In this document: positions 1 through 7,050 of the stretch, in pieces
How positions within the stretch are numbered: position 1 is the first letter of the stretch
Layout of the letters: every line of letters starts with the position of its first letter
DNA from: NVQY01 sp047639325
GTDB lineage: Bacteria; Pseudomonadota; Alphaproteobacteria; Rhodobacterales; Rhodobacteraceae
Direction: 5' to 3'
DNA length: 13,225 nt
NCBI GenBank assembly: GCA_047639325.1
Contig: JBLINN010000094.1
Coordinates: 1 to 13,225, forward strand
The notes under the pieces: generated by a model
What the model was told of the DNA's origin: nothing
The model's input: the letters and a program-made list of their open reading frames with translations, nothing else
Databases searched by the model: none
Position numbers and translations under genes: made by a program

Positions 1-7
1 GTTTGAT

Positions 8-14
8 CTCCTTT
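8..14 (-). promoter_or_regulatory. Ribosome binding site of a gene starting just outside the left edge
   Basis: On the minus strand this reads AAAGGAG, followed by seven bases (ATCAAAC gives the last six) that run to the window edge. A start codon at or just beyond the edge would have normal Shine-Dalgarno spacing. It lies 66 bases downstream of the FMN riboswitch in the same direction, so the missing gene is the riboswitch target. In this group such targets are usually a riboflavin transporter (RibN/ImpX type) or a riboflavin-synthesis enzyme; the window cannot show which. Confidence 0.7.
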
Positions 15-79
15 GGTTACGACACGTCCACCCAAGGCGATCACGAACAGGGACATCGCCCAAAGCGACACCCGTGCAC

Positions 80-293
80 GTTCTCTTTCATCCGGACTGT
101 AACCGTCGGCTCTGGAATCTCACCAGATCTGCTGACACTCTTTTTGTTGGCTCCACAGCTTGGTCCAAAAACCGGTACCCACTTTTTGGGCTGTGAAAGC
201 GGGCAACGCAAAAAGCCGCTCGCGGGCTCACAAATCGAGGTTTAGGCCCCGTCTGCATACCGCCGGTGGGGAATTTCACCCCGCCCTGAGAAC
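80..293 (-). promoter_or_regulatory. FMN riboswitch (RFN element)
   Basis: Read on the minus strand, the two conserved halves of the RFN element are plain. The 5' half (about 254-286) carries GGGTGAAATTCCCC followed by ACCGGCGGT. The 3' half (about 88-130) carries TCTGGTGAGATTCCAG, then GCCGACGGTTACAGTC and CCGGATG. The closing P1 helix is GTTCTC (288-293) pairing with GAGAAC (80-85). The conserved AGCCCGCGAGC segment lies between the halves, at about 217-227. RFN elements bind flavin mononucleotide and switch off riboflavin synthesis or uptake genes in cis. At about 214 bases this copy is long for the class; the extra length is in the variable central arm, which holds a palindrome (165-189). 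I see no U-tract terminator before the downstream ribosome site, so control of translation is likelier, by inference. The element points away from the PaiB-like gene and overlaps its upstream region on the other strand. Confidence 0.93.
165..189. repeat. Palindrome inside the riboswitch variable arm
   Basis: CCAAAAA (165-171) pairs with TTTTTGG (183-189) around a core that contains the palindrome GGTACC (174-179). The unit resembles short palindromic repeats scattered through alphaproteobacterial intergenic DNA (an A-run, CCGGT, then CCAC and a T-run), as I recall them. Here it sits in the variable arm of the FMN riboswitch and explains part of that arm's extra length. Only one copy is seen in this window. 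Confidence 0.55.
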
Positions 294-354
294 AGCACCA
301 GTCTTGCCAATTGGCGCAACACCTTGCAAGAGCGATTTATCAGGGAGACGACAG

Positions 355-969
355 ATGCATCCAAACCCAGTTTATCATACGGCCAGTGACGCTGAAAACA
401 CCGCCTTTGCGCGGGACCGCGCCTTTGGCGTGCTGGCGGTTGCCAGTGACGGCCCACCGATGATCTCGCATGTGCCATTTTTGTTGACCGACGATGGCAA
501 GACCGTCGATCTGCATCTGGTGCGGTCGAACCCGATTGTCCGGGCGCTGAAATCACCGTTGCCAGCGCGGTTGGTGATCAGTGGGCCGGACAGCTACGTT
601 TCGCCCGATTGGTACGGTGTCCAGGATCAGGTGCCGACGTGGAATTATGTGGCGGTGCATCTGACCGGCACGCTGGAATTGCGGCCACAGGACGAATTGC
701 GTGATCTGCTGGATCGCCAATCCGCCTTGTTTGAGACACAGCTATTGCCCAAAACGCCCTGGACCACCGGCAAAATGGATGCAGACGCGCTGGCCAAGAT
801 GATGCGGATGATTGTGCCTTGCCGGATGCAGGTGACGGGCGTGGATGGCACCTGGAAGTTGAGCCAGAACAAGCCCGATGACGCGCGCCAAAGGGCGGCG
901 GAGCATATGGACGGGCATGGCATTGGGGCCGGGTTTCGGGCGCTGGCGGCATTGATGCGGGGCGCATAG
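355..969 (+). CDS. FMN-binding negative transcriptional regulator-like protein (PaiB family)
   Basis: A 204-residue protein of the PaiB/FMN-binding family, a split-barrel flavin-reductase-like fold. Family signatures are visible: SPDWYG at 83-88, VPTWNYVAVH at 93-102 and the C-terminal WKLSQNK at 167-173. Length fits the family (about 200-210). I chose the ATG at 355 because GGGAG lies just upstream and the family's N-terminus begins here; the frame stays open to 160, but that part overlaps the riboswitch and has no family resemblance. Bacillus PaiB was described with PaiA as a repressor of sporulation and protease genes, but most relatives are uncharacterised, so a flavin-binding enzyme role is equally possible. 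It is divergent from an FMN-riboswitch-controlled gene, which may be coincidence or a flavin link. The GST-like gene follows in the same direction after 56 bases. Confidence 0.85.
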   Translation: MHPNPVYHTASDAENTAFARDRAFGVLAVASDGPPMISHVPFLLTDDGKTVDLHLVRSNPIVRALKSPLPARLVISGPDSYVSPDWYGVQDQVPTWNYVAVHLTGTLELRPQDELRDLLDRQSALFETQLLPKTPWTTGKMDADALAKMMRMIVPCRMQVTGVDGTWKLSQNKPDDARQRAAEHMDGHGIGAGFRALAALMRGA

Positions 970-1025
970 ACAGTTTGGCAGAACGATCCTAGGGTGGGCG
1001 AAATGCACGCTTGGGAGCGCAAATT

Positions 1026-1637
1026 ATGAAACTCGTCCACAGTTATACCTCGCCATATGTGCGCAAAGTCATGGTGGTTCTGCACGAAACCGGCCAGCTG
1101 GAAGATGTCGCGTTAGAGACTATTCTGACCACGCCCTATAATCCGGCAGACGGGTTGAGCGCAAAAAACCCGCTGTCAAAGCTGCCGGCGCTTGAGCGGC
1201 CAGATGGGGTGACCTTGTTTGACAGCCGGGTGATCTGCGCATTTTTTGATGCGCGCGCCAAGGCCGGGTTGCATCCGGAAGGAGACCGCCGCTGGGAGAC
1301 GCTGACCCTGGAAGCGCTGGGCGATGGCATTTTGGATTCGGCCCTGTCGATGACCTATGAAACCCGCATGCGCCCCGAGGATAAGCAACATCCTGAATGG
1401 TCAGATGCGCAATGGGCAAAGATTGAAGGGGCTTGTGCTGCGTTGAACACCCGTTGGATAGATCACCTGAACGGGCCGCTGGATATGGGGCAGATCGCGG
1501 TGGCCTGTGCGCTGTCCTATGTCGATTTCCGCCATGACGCGCGCGGCTGGCGTACCGGCAATGATGCCCTGACAGATTGGTATGCGGGCTTTAGCGCCCG
1601 CCCCGCCATGGTGGCGACGCAGCCGCCCGAAGGCTGA
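1026..1637 (+). CDS. Glutathione S-transferase family protein
   Basis: A 203-residue protein with the two-domain GST layout. The N-terminal thioredoxin-like domain (about 1-75) has the SPYVRKV entry to helix 1 (S9-P10), the cis-proline motif KLPAL (P54) and the glutathione gamma-glutamyl binding motif DS (D66-S67). The rest is the all-helical domain, ending in the ARP segment typical of YibF-like bacterial GSTs. Such proteins are cytosolic and conjugate or bind glutathione; no substrate can be read from sequence. The ATG at 1026 is preferred because GGGAG (1013-1017) lies eight bases upstream; a TTG at 1011 would also be open but would bury that site. It follows the PaiB-like gene by 56 bases and may share its transcript. 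No terminator is evident before petA. Confidence 0.88.
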   Translation: MKLVHSYTSPYVRKVMVVLHETGQLEDVALETILTTPYNPADGLSAKNPLSKLPALERPDGVTLFDSRVICAFFDARAKAGLHPEGDRRWETLTLEALGDGILDSALSMTYETRMRPEDKQHPEWSDAQWAKIEGACAALNTRWIDHLNGPLDMGQIAVACALSYVDFRHDARGWRTGNDALTDWYAGFSARPAMVATQPPEG

Positions 1638-1836
1638 GGATACTGCCAAGACAGCCGTTAAACCGGGGGCAACCTGTGTCCAAGTCGCGACAGAACCGCA
1701 GTTGTGCGACGACGTGCGCGTTTAAGACCGCTGGACGAAAAGGTTTCACCCGGTTAGTACCCGCTTTGAGATGCCGCAACTTTGCGGGTCATTCGCATGT
1801 TTGCCCGCAATGGGCGCTGGAATTGGAGTAACCCTC

Positions 1837-2406
1837 GTGTCCCACGCAGACGATCACGACGGCACCCGGAGAGATTTCCTCTACTACGCCACAGCAGGCG
1901 CCGGAGCCATTACCGCAGGGGCCGCTGTGTGGCCGCTGGTCGACCAGATGAACCCCTCGGCTGATGTTCAGGCGATGTCCTCGATCCGCGTCGATATCGC
2001 CGATGTCGAAGTCGGCACCCAGATCAGCGCCAAGTTTCTTGGCAAGCCGGTGTTCATCCGCCGCCGCACCGAGGAAGAGATCGCACTGGCCCGCGCCGTT
2101 CCGATGGAAGACCTGCCTGACCAGATCGCGCGCAACGTCAACATATCGAACGCCGATATTGCACCGGCCACGGATGAAAACCGCACTATGGACGAAGCTG
2201 GCGAATGGCTGGTGATGATGGGGGTTTGCACCCATCTGGGCTGTGTGCCGCTGGGCGACGGGGCTGGCGATTTCCACGGCTGGTTCTGCCCGTGCCACGG
2301 GTCGCATTATGATTCGGCTGGCCGCATCCGCAAGGGCCCTGCGCCCGAGAACCTGCCGGTTCCGGTTGCTGAGTTCATCGACGAAACAACGATCAAACTG
2401 GGATAA
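1837..2406 (+). CDS. petA: Ubiquinol-cytochrome c reductase iron-sulfur (Rieske) subunit
   Basis: The 189-residue Rieske [2Fe-2S] subunit of the cytochrome bc1 complex, which takes the first electron from ubiquinol at the Qo site and passes it to cytochrome c1. The two cluster-binding loops are intact: C131-T-H133-L-G-C136 and C151-P-C153-H154. C131/H133 and C151/H154 bind the cluster, and C136 with C153 form the loop disulfide. The N-terminus has a twin-arginine motif (R11-R12-D-F-L) followed by the single membrane anchor (about 17-36), as expected for Tat export of a folded protein. The start is GTG at 1837: GGAG (1825-1828) lies eight bases upstream and the protein then begins like its Rhodobacter counterpart (SHADDHDG). 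The open frame reaches back to 1771, but that part is not family-like. First gene of petABC; petB begins 11 bases after its stop. Confidence 0.97.
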   Translation: MSHADDHDGTRRDFLYYATAGAGAITAGAAVWPLVDQMNPSADVQAMSSIRVDIADVEVGTQISAKFLGKPVFIRRRTEEEIALARAVPMEDLPDQIARNVNISNADIAPATDENRTMDEAGEWLVMMGVCTHLGCVPLGDGAGDFHGWFCPCHGSHYDSAGRIRKGPAPENLPVPVAEFIDETTIKLG

Positions 2407-2417
2407 GGAAGCACAAT

Positions 2418-3758
2418 ATGTCCGGTATTCCGCACGATCATTACGAACCCAAGACTGGTGCCGAAAAGTGGCTGCATTCGCGGCTGCCGATTGTTGGTCT
2501 GGTCTATGACACCATCATGATCCCGACCCCAAAAAACCTGAACTGGATGTGGATCTGGGGGATTGTCCTGGCCTTCTGTCTGGTGATGCAGATCATCACT
2601 GGCATCGTGCTGGCCATGCATTACACGCCGCATGTTGATCTGGCCTTTGCCAGTGTCGAACATATCATGCGTGACGTGAATGGCGGGCATATGCTGCGTT
2701 ATCTGCATGCCAATGGCGGGTCACTGTTCTTTACGGCCGTTTACATCCACATCTTCCGCGGATTGTTCTACGGGTCTTACAAGGCCCCGCGCGAAGTGAC
2801 GTGGATCATCGGTATGTTGATCTATCTGTGCATGATGGGCACCGCGTTTATGGGCTATGTGCTGCCATGGGGGCAAATGTCCTTCTGGGGTGCAACCGTG
2901 ATTACCGGCCTGTTTGGCGCGATCCCCTTTGTGGGCGAAGCGTTGCAGACATGGCTGCTGGGCGGGCCTGCGGTGGACAATGCCACCCTGAACCGGTTCT
3001 TTAGCCTGCATTACCTGCTGCCCTTTGTGATTGCCGCCTTGGTGGTGGTTCACATCTGGGCCTTCCACACCACAGGCAACGGCAACCCAACCGGCGTAGA
3101 TGTGCGCAAGGGATCAAAGGCCGAGGCCGAAAAAGACACCCTGCCGTTCTGGCCCTATTTCGTCATCAAGGACCTGTTCGCCCTGGCGTTGATCCTGGTG
3201 ATTTTCTGGGCGATTGTCGGTTTCATGCCCAACTATCTGGGCCACCCGGATAACTACATCGAAGCCAACCCGATGGTCACGCCGTCGCATATTGTGCCCG
3301 AATGGTACTTCCTGCCATTCTACGCGATCCTGCGCGCGTTTACCTCAGAGGTTTGGGTGGTGCAGTTTGCGTCCTTCGTGACCGGCGGCATCGTTGACGC
3401 CAAGTTCTTTGGGGTGCTGGCAATGTTCGGCGCGATCATCGTGATGGCGCTGGCCCCTTGGCTGGACACGTCATCGGTACGCTCGGGCCGCTATCGCCCG
3501 ATGTTCAAATGGTGGTTCTATCTGTTGGTGATCGACTTTGTGGTTCTGATGTGGCTGGGATCCATGCCCGCAGAAGAACCCTATGCGTCTTTCTCGCTGA
3601 TCGCTTCGGCCTATTGGTTTGGCTACTTCCTGATCATCCTGCCGCTGTTGGGCGTGATCGAGAAACCCCTGCCGATGCCTGCGACCATCGAAGACGACTT
3701 TGAGGCGCATTACGGTAAACCGGACGACGCGTCATCTGACGCCACCCCGGCTGAATGA
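2418..3758 (+). CDS. petB: Cytochrome b, ubiquinol-cytochrome c reductase
   Basis: The 446-residue diheme membrane core of the bc1 complex, catalysing ubiquinol oxidation at Qo and quinone reduction at Qi. Heme ligands are H97, H111, H198 and H212 and the Qo motif PEWY is at 294-297, the same numbers as Rhodobacter cytochrome b. Eight hydrophobic helices can be followed, starting near residue 45 and ending near 415, with a polar C-terminal tail. It is the full-length undivided bacterial form, not the split cytochrome b6/subunit IV pair of cyanobacteria. AAGGAA (2405-2410) precedes the ATG. petC starts 17 bases after the stop, so the three genes form one operon. This gene is also called fbcB or cytB. 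Confidence 0.98.
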   Translation: MSGIPHDHYEPKTGAEKWLHSRLPIVGLVYDTIMIPTPKNLNWMWIWGIVLAFCLVMQIITGIVLAMHYTPHVDLAFASVEHIMRDVNGGHMLRYLHANGGSLFFTAVYIHIFRGLFYGSYKAPREVTWIIGMLIYLCMMGTAFMGYVLPWGQMSFWGATVITGLFGAIPFVGEALQTWLLGGPAVDNATLNRFFSLHYLLPFVIAALVVVHIWAFHTTGNGNPTGVDVRKGSKAEAEKDTLPFWPYFVIKDLFALALILVIFWAIVGFMPNYLGHPDNYIEANPMVTPSHIVPEWYFLPFYAILRAFTSEVWVVQFASFVTGGIVDAKFFGVLAMFGAIIVMALAPWLDTSSVRSGRYRPMFKWWFYLLVIDFVVLMWLGSMPAEEPYASFSLIASAYWFGYFLIILPLLGVIEKPLPMPATIEDDFEAHYGKPDDASSDATPAE

Positions 3759-3775
3759 GAAGAGGACTGGGACCA

Positions 3776-4567
3776 ATGTTCAAGAAACTAGCAATCAGTG
3801 CCGCCTTTTCTTTGGCGCTTGTGCCTGCCGCCGGATTGGCGGCGGGTGGCGGCGAACAGCATATCGAGGATTTTGCGTTTTCCTTCGAAGGCCCGTTTGG
3901 CACTTACGACCAAAACCAGCTGCAACGCGGCCTGCAGATCTACACCGAGGTTTGTTCGTCCTGCCATGGGATGAAACAGGTGCCGATCCGGTCGCTTGCC
4001 GACGAAGGTGGCCCGCAATTGCCAATGGATCAGGTTCGCGCCTATGCCGCCGAAAACTTTGAGGTTTTCGACGCGGAACTGGATGAAAACCGCCCGGCCA
4101 CACCGGTCGATAAGTTCCCGGCAAACACCGCTGCTGGCGCCCCGGACCTTAGCATGATGGCCAAGGCACGTGCTGGTTTCCACGGCCCTTACGGGCTGGG
4201 GATCAACCAGATGTTCAAAGGCATGGGCGGCCCGGAATACATCGCGTCAGTCCTGTCGGGGTATACCGGCGAGGAAAAGGAAGAAGCGGGCACCACGTTC
4301 TATGAAAACACCGCGTTTCCCGGTGGCTGGATTTCGATGGCCCCGCCGCTGTTCGACGAACAGGTTGAATTTGCAGACGGTCATGGCAACGACGTGCACC
4401 ACATGGCACAGGACGCCGCTGCGTTCCTGATGTGGGCCGCTGAACCCAAGATGATGGCGCGCAAGCAGGCCGGTTTTGTTGGCGTGCTGATGCTGACCAT
4501 CCTGACAGTTCTGCTGTACCTGACCAACAAAAAACTGTGGGCGCCGCATAAGGGCAAAAAAGTCTAA
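3776..4567 (+). CDS. petC: Cytochrome c1, ubiquinol-cytochrome c reductase
   Basis: The 263-residue cytochrome c1 precursor, which carries electrons from the Rieske centre to soluble or membrane cytochrome c. A Sec signal peptide (about 1-22, a KK n-region then a hydrophobic stretch ending near AGLA) leads to the periplasmic heme domain with C60-S-S-C63-H64. The likely sixth heme ligand is M188 in ISMAPP. One C-terminal membrane anchor (about 234-253) is followed by a basic tail. I chose the ATG at 3776 because AGAGGA (3761-3766) lies nine bases upstream and the signal peptide starts here; the frame opens seven codons earlier, overlapping the end of petB. Last gene of the operon, with a strong terminator 31 bases downstream. 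Confidence 0.97.
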   Translation: MFKKLAISAAFSLALVPAAGLAAGGGEQHIEDFAFSFEGPFGTYDQNQLQRGLQIYTEVCSSCHGMKQVPIRSLADEGGPQLPMDQVRAYAAENFEVFDAELDENRPATPVDKFPANTAAGAPDLSMMAKARAGFHGPYGLGINQMFKGMGGPEYIASVLSGYTGEEKEEAGTTFYENTAFPGGWISMAPPLFDEQVEFADGHGNDVHHMAQDAAAFLMWAAEPKMMARKQAGFVGVLMLTILTVLLYLTNKKLWAPHKGKKV

Positions 4568-4597
4568 CCCTGACTTTTCCAAATTCTCAATAGATCA

Positions 4598-4629
4598 AGC
4601 CCCGTCAGGTCATTCTGGCGGGGCTTTTT
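4598..4629 (+). terminator. Intrinsic terminator of the petABC operon
   Basis: An 11-base-pair stem, AGCCCCGTCAG (4598-4608) against CTGGCGGGGCT (4615-4625), with one G-U pair and a six-base loop. The T-run at 4625-4629 follows directly. This is a textbook rho-independent terminator 31 bases past the petC stop. Confidence 0.93.
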
Positions 4630-4783
4630 GTTGTGCCCGCTGCTGTGCCTGATTGGTCCACCCAAATGCAGTAATCGTTCCCGATTAGTCAGCGCCATGA
4701 AACCATGATAGCATGCTACCCATTCATCACGACTTTTCCGCGACAAATTTTTTACAGTAACATACACCTTAGTGGAGTTTTCC

Positions 4784-5788
4784 ATGGCCAGTCGCCCTCA
4801 GCAAATTGACTATAAAGGGTACGACACCCGCAAATTCATGAAGATCGCCGACGACCTGCACAAGACCTGCAAATTCGAAATCAGCCGCACCAAAGGCGTT
4901 ATGTCCAAGCTGGATAGCAACGGCGGTTCGTTTAATCTTCACGACAAAAATGATATCAAGAAAGACATTAAGGCGCTGGAAGACAGCAAGAACCGCTTTG
5001 TCGCCGTTATGATGTCTGTGCAGGCCGGTCAAAAGGTGACCGTGAAAGAGATCGAAAACAGCTATGATTCCTATTGCTTGGCGTTGGGCATGCTGACGGC
5101 CCACACGGACATGTGGAACACGGTGATCGCCAGCGATATCGTGAAAAAGACGATAGCCACGATTGCGCTTGTCAAAAAGGCCCATGATACGGTCGAGTCC
5201 AACAGACGAGGGATGGAAGAGGATCTGAAGGCGCTTCAGAAAGTTCTGAAGAAGGCCGAAAGCTCTAAATACAAAACCTACTTCAAATCAGCTCTTTCCC
5301 TGGCCCTGGACGCCGCCATCATCCTGTCGCCACAGGTTCGGGCGCTTTCGGTCATCTCAAAATTTGCCGTTGGCGGGCTGATTGATGTCGGGTCAAACTT
5401 GTTGGTTGGTAAACCCGAGGATTTTATCGGCACCTCAATCGGCATGGTCAACTCGGGCACCGAAATTGAGTATAAGGCGCGGGGGCTGACCAAAGGGGCA
5501 GATGCGCTGGCCAAGGCTGGTAAAGTGATGAAAATTGCCGGTTTGGTCGGGTCAGCTGGCGACATAAAGAAGGCCCATCAAACCGTCGACGACATCAACG
5601 CGCGGATCACCAAGATGCGCAAAAGCCTGGTGGCCAATGCAAAGAACCTGGTAAAAGTGGGCATAATGCTTGAAGTGGCACAACGCGAGATACGCATTCT
5701 GCTAAAGCGCCTGCAGGCCAACGCCGCACAGGCCGACAATGCCGAGGCCATCTATCAAAAGTTCAAAGCGCAGCGTGCCGGGCTTTAA
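4784..5788 (+). CDS. Hypothetical helical protein with nonpolar central block; family not recognised
   Basis: I do not recognise this 334-residue protein. It has no signal peptide, is rich in lysine and almost free of proline, and appears nearly all helical. Residues about 1-165 look like long amphipathic or coiled-coil helices. Residues about 166-225 form a markedly less polar block (ALSLALDAAIIL, then FAVGGLIDVGSNLLVG and GTSIGMV). A second nonpolar segment, IAGLVGSAG (251-259), is followed by a basic C-terminal coiled-coil-like region (about 260-330). Long helices around a central nonpolar hairpin, made without a signal peptide, is the general plan of alpha-helical pore-forming proteins (XaxAB/YaxAB, Hbl/Nhe); that is a topology analogy, not a homology claim. 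GTGGAG lies six bases before the ATG at 4784. It sits between the petC terminator and convergent mtaB, so it is a single-gene transcript and probably a lineage-specific insertion. Confidence 0.8.
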   Translation: MASRPQQIDYKGYDTRKFMKIADDLHKTCKFEISRTKGVMSKLDSNGGSFNLHDKNDIKKDIKALEDSKNRFVAVMMSVQAGQKVTVKEIENSYDSYCLALGMLTAHTDMWNTVIASDIVKKTIATIALVKKAHDTVESNRRGMEEDLKALQKVLKKAESSKYKTYFKSALSLALDAAIILSPQVRALSVISKFAVGGLIDVGSNLLVGKPEDFIGTSIGMVNSGTEIEYKARGLTKGADALAKAGKVMKIAGLVGSAGDIKKAHQTVDDINARITKMRKSLVANAKNLVKVGIMLEVAQREIRILLKRLQANAAQADNAEAIYQKFKAQRAGL

Positions 5789-7050
5789 CGCACGGACCCG
5801 ATTAACAGCTGAGTTTCCGAGGCGCTGGTTATCTGCGCGGTCACGATCTGCCCGACGGGTAGATCGTCGGCAAACGACACCTCGGTAAACTGCTCTGTCC
5901 GGCCCATATGCGGGGTTTCCATTAGGATTCGGTGGGTTTGCCCTACCTGTGCCTGCAAATGGCGCTGTACCTGCTGGGTACCCGCCTGACGCAACCGGGC
6001 GGCGCGCTGTTTGATCGCCTTGCCATTCACCTGCGGCATCCGCGCCGCCGGAGTGCCGGGGCGGGGGGAATAGGGAAACACATGCAGCCAGGTCAGGTTG
6101 CAATCGGTCACCAGCTTCAGTGAATTTTCGAACATCGCTTCGGTCTCGGTCGGGAAACCGGCGATGATATCGGCGCCAAAGGTGATGTCGGGGCGCAAGG
6201 CGCGTGCAGTTTCGGTGAAGCGAACGGCGTCTTCACGCGAATGGCGGCGTTTCATCCGTTTCAGGATCATGTTGTCGCCATGCTGCAGCGACAGATGCAG
6301 ATGCGGCATCAGCCGGGGTTCGGTCGCGATGGCGTGCATCAGGTTCTCGTCCACCTCGATTGAATCAATCGAGCTGATCCGCAGGCGTGGCAGATCAGGC
6401 ACCAGCCGCAGGATACGCATCACCAGATCGCCCAGCTTGGGCGCGGCAGGCAGATCGGCGCCCCAACTGGTCAGGTCAACCCCCGTCAGCACCACCTCGT
6501 TGTAGCCGCGATCCACCAGCCGCTTGATCTGATCCACCACAACCCCGGCGGCCACCGACCGTGAATTGCCGCGGCCATAGGGGATGATGCAAAAGGTGCA
6601 GCGATGGTCACAACCGTTCTGGATCTGCACATAGGCGCGGCTGCGGGTGCCAAAACCGTCAATCAGATGGCCGGCGGTTTCGGTGACCGACATGATGTCA
6701 TCCACCTGACAGGCCTCGGTCTCGCCAATGAAATCGGCTGCCAGCCCTTTCCAGGTCTCGGGCTGCATCTTTTCGACATTGCCGATCACTACATCAACCT
6801 CGGCCATCGCGGCGAATGTCTGCGGTTCGGTTTGCGCGGCGCAACCGGTGACGATCAGCCGTGCGTCGGGGTTTTCCCGCCGCAGCTTGCGGATTTCCTG
6901 GCGGGCCTTGCGCACGGCCTCTGACGTGACCGCGCAGGTGTTGACGATAACTGCATCCTGTAACCCGGCCTGCGCCGTCAGCTGCTTCATCGCCTCGGTT
7001 TCACAAGCGTTCAGGCGACAGCCCAAAGTGGTGAAACGCGGCGCGCTCAT
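5785..7050 (-). CDS. mtaB: tRNA t6A37 C2-methylthiotransferase MtaB
   Basis: A 421-residue radical-SAM methylthiotransferase that converts N6-threonylcarbamoyladenosine at tRNA position 37 to its 2-methylthio form (ms2t6A), which helps decoding of ANN codons. The N-terminal MTTase domain holds the auxiliary-cluster cysteines C11 (LGCRLN), C39 (NTCAVT) and C70 (VTGCAAQ). The radical-SAM domain has the CxxxCxxC motif at C147, C151 and C154. A C-terminal TRAM-like region follows (about 355-421). The short GCRLNACE N-terminus favours MtaB over MiaB or RimO. Its ATG overlaps the dapF stop by four bases (ATGA), so the two are probably translationally coupled. Its stop codon shares bases with that of the convergent plus-strand gene. 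Confidence 0.92.
   Translation of the reverse strand: MSAPRFTTLGCRLNACETEAMKQLTAQAGLQDAVIVNTCAVTSEAVRKARQEIRKLRRENPDARLIVTGCAAQTEPQTFAAMAEVDVVIGNVEKMQPETWKGLAADFIGETEACQVDDIMSVTETAGHLIDGFGTRSRAYVQIQNGCDHRCTFCIIPYGRGNSRSVAAGVVVDQIKRLVDRGYNEVVLTGVDLTSWGADLPAAPKLGDLVMRILRLVPDLPRLRISSIDSIEVDENLMHAIATEPRLMPHLHLSLQHGDNMILKRMKRRHSREDAVRFTETARALRPDITFGADIIAGFPTETEAMFENSLKLVTDCNLTWLHVFPYSPRPGTPAARMPQVNGKAIKQRAARLRQAGTQQVQRHLQAQVGQTHRILMETPHMGRTEQFTEVSFADDLPVGQIVTAQITSASETQLLIGSVR

Noticed and set aside
3..245. Plus-strand open frame at the left edge
   Set aside because: It runs antisense through the FMN riboswitch, has no ribosome site and gives no protein-like sequence.
160..354. Longer N-terminus for the PaiB-like protein
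   Set aside because: The extension overlaps the riboswitch on the other strand, has no family resemblance, and a good ribosome site precedes the ATG at 355.
578..1085. Antisense frames opposite the PaiB-like gene
   Set aside because: They are proline/arginine-rich shadows of a well-supported gene.
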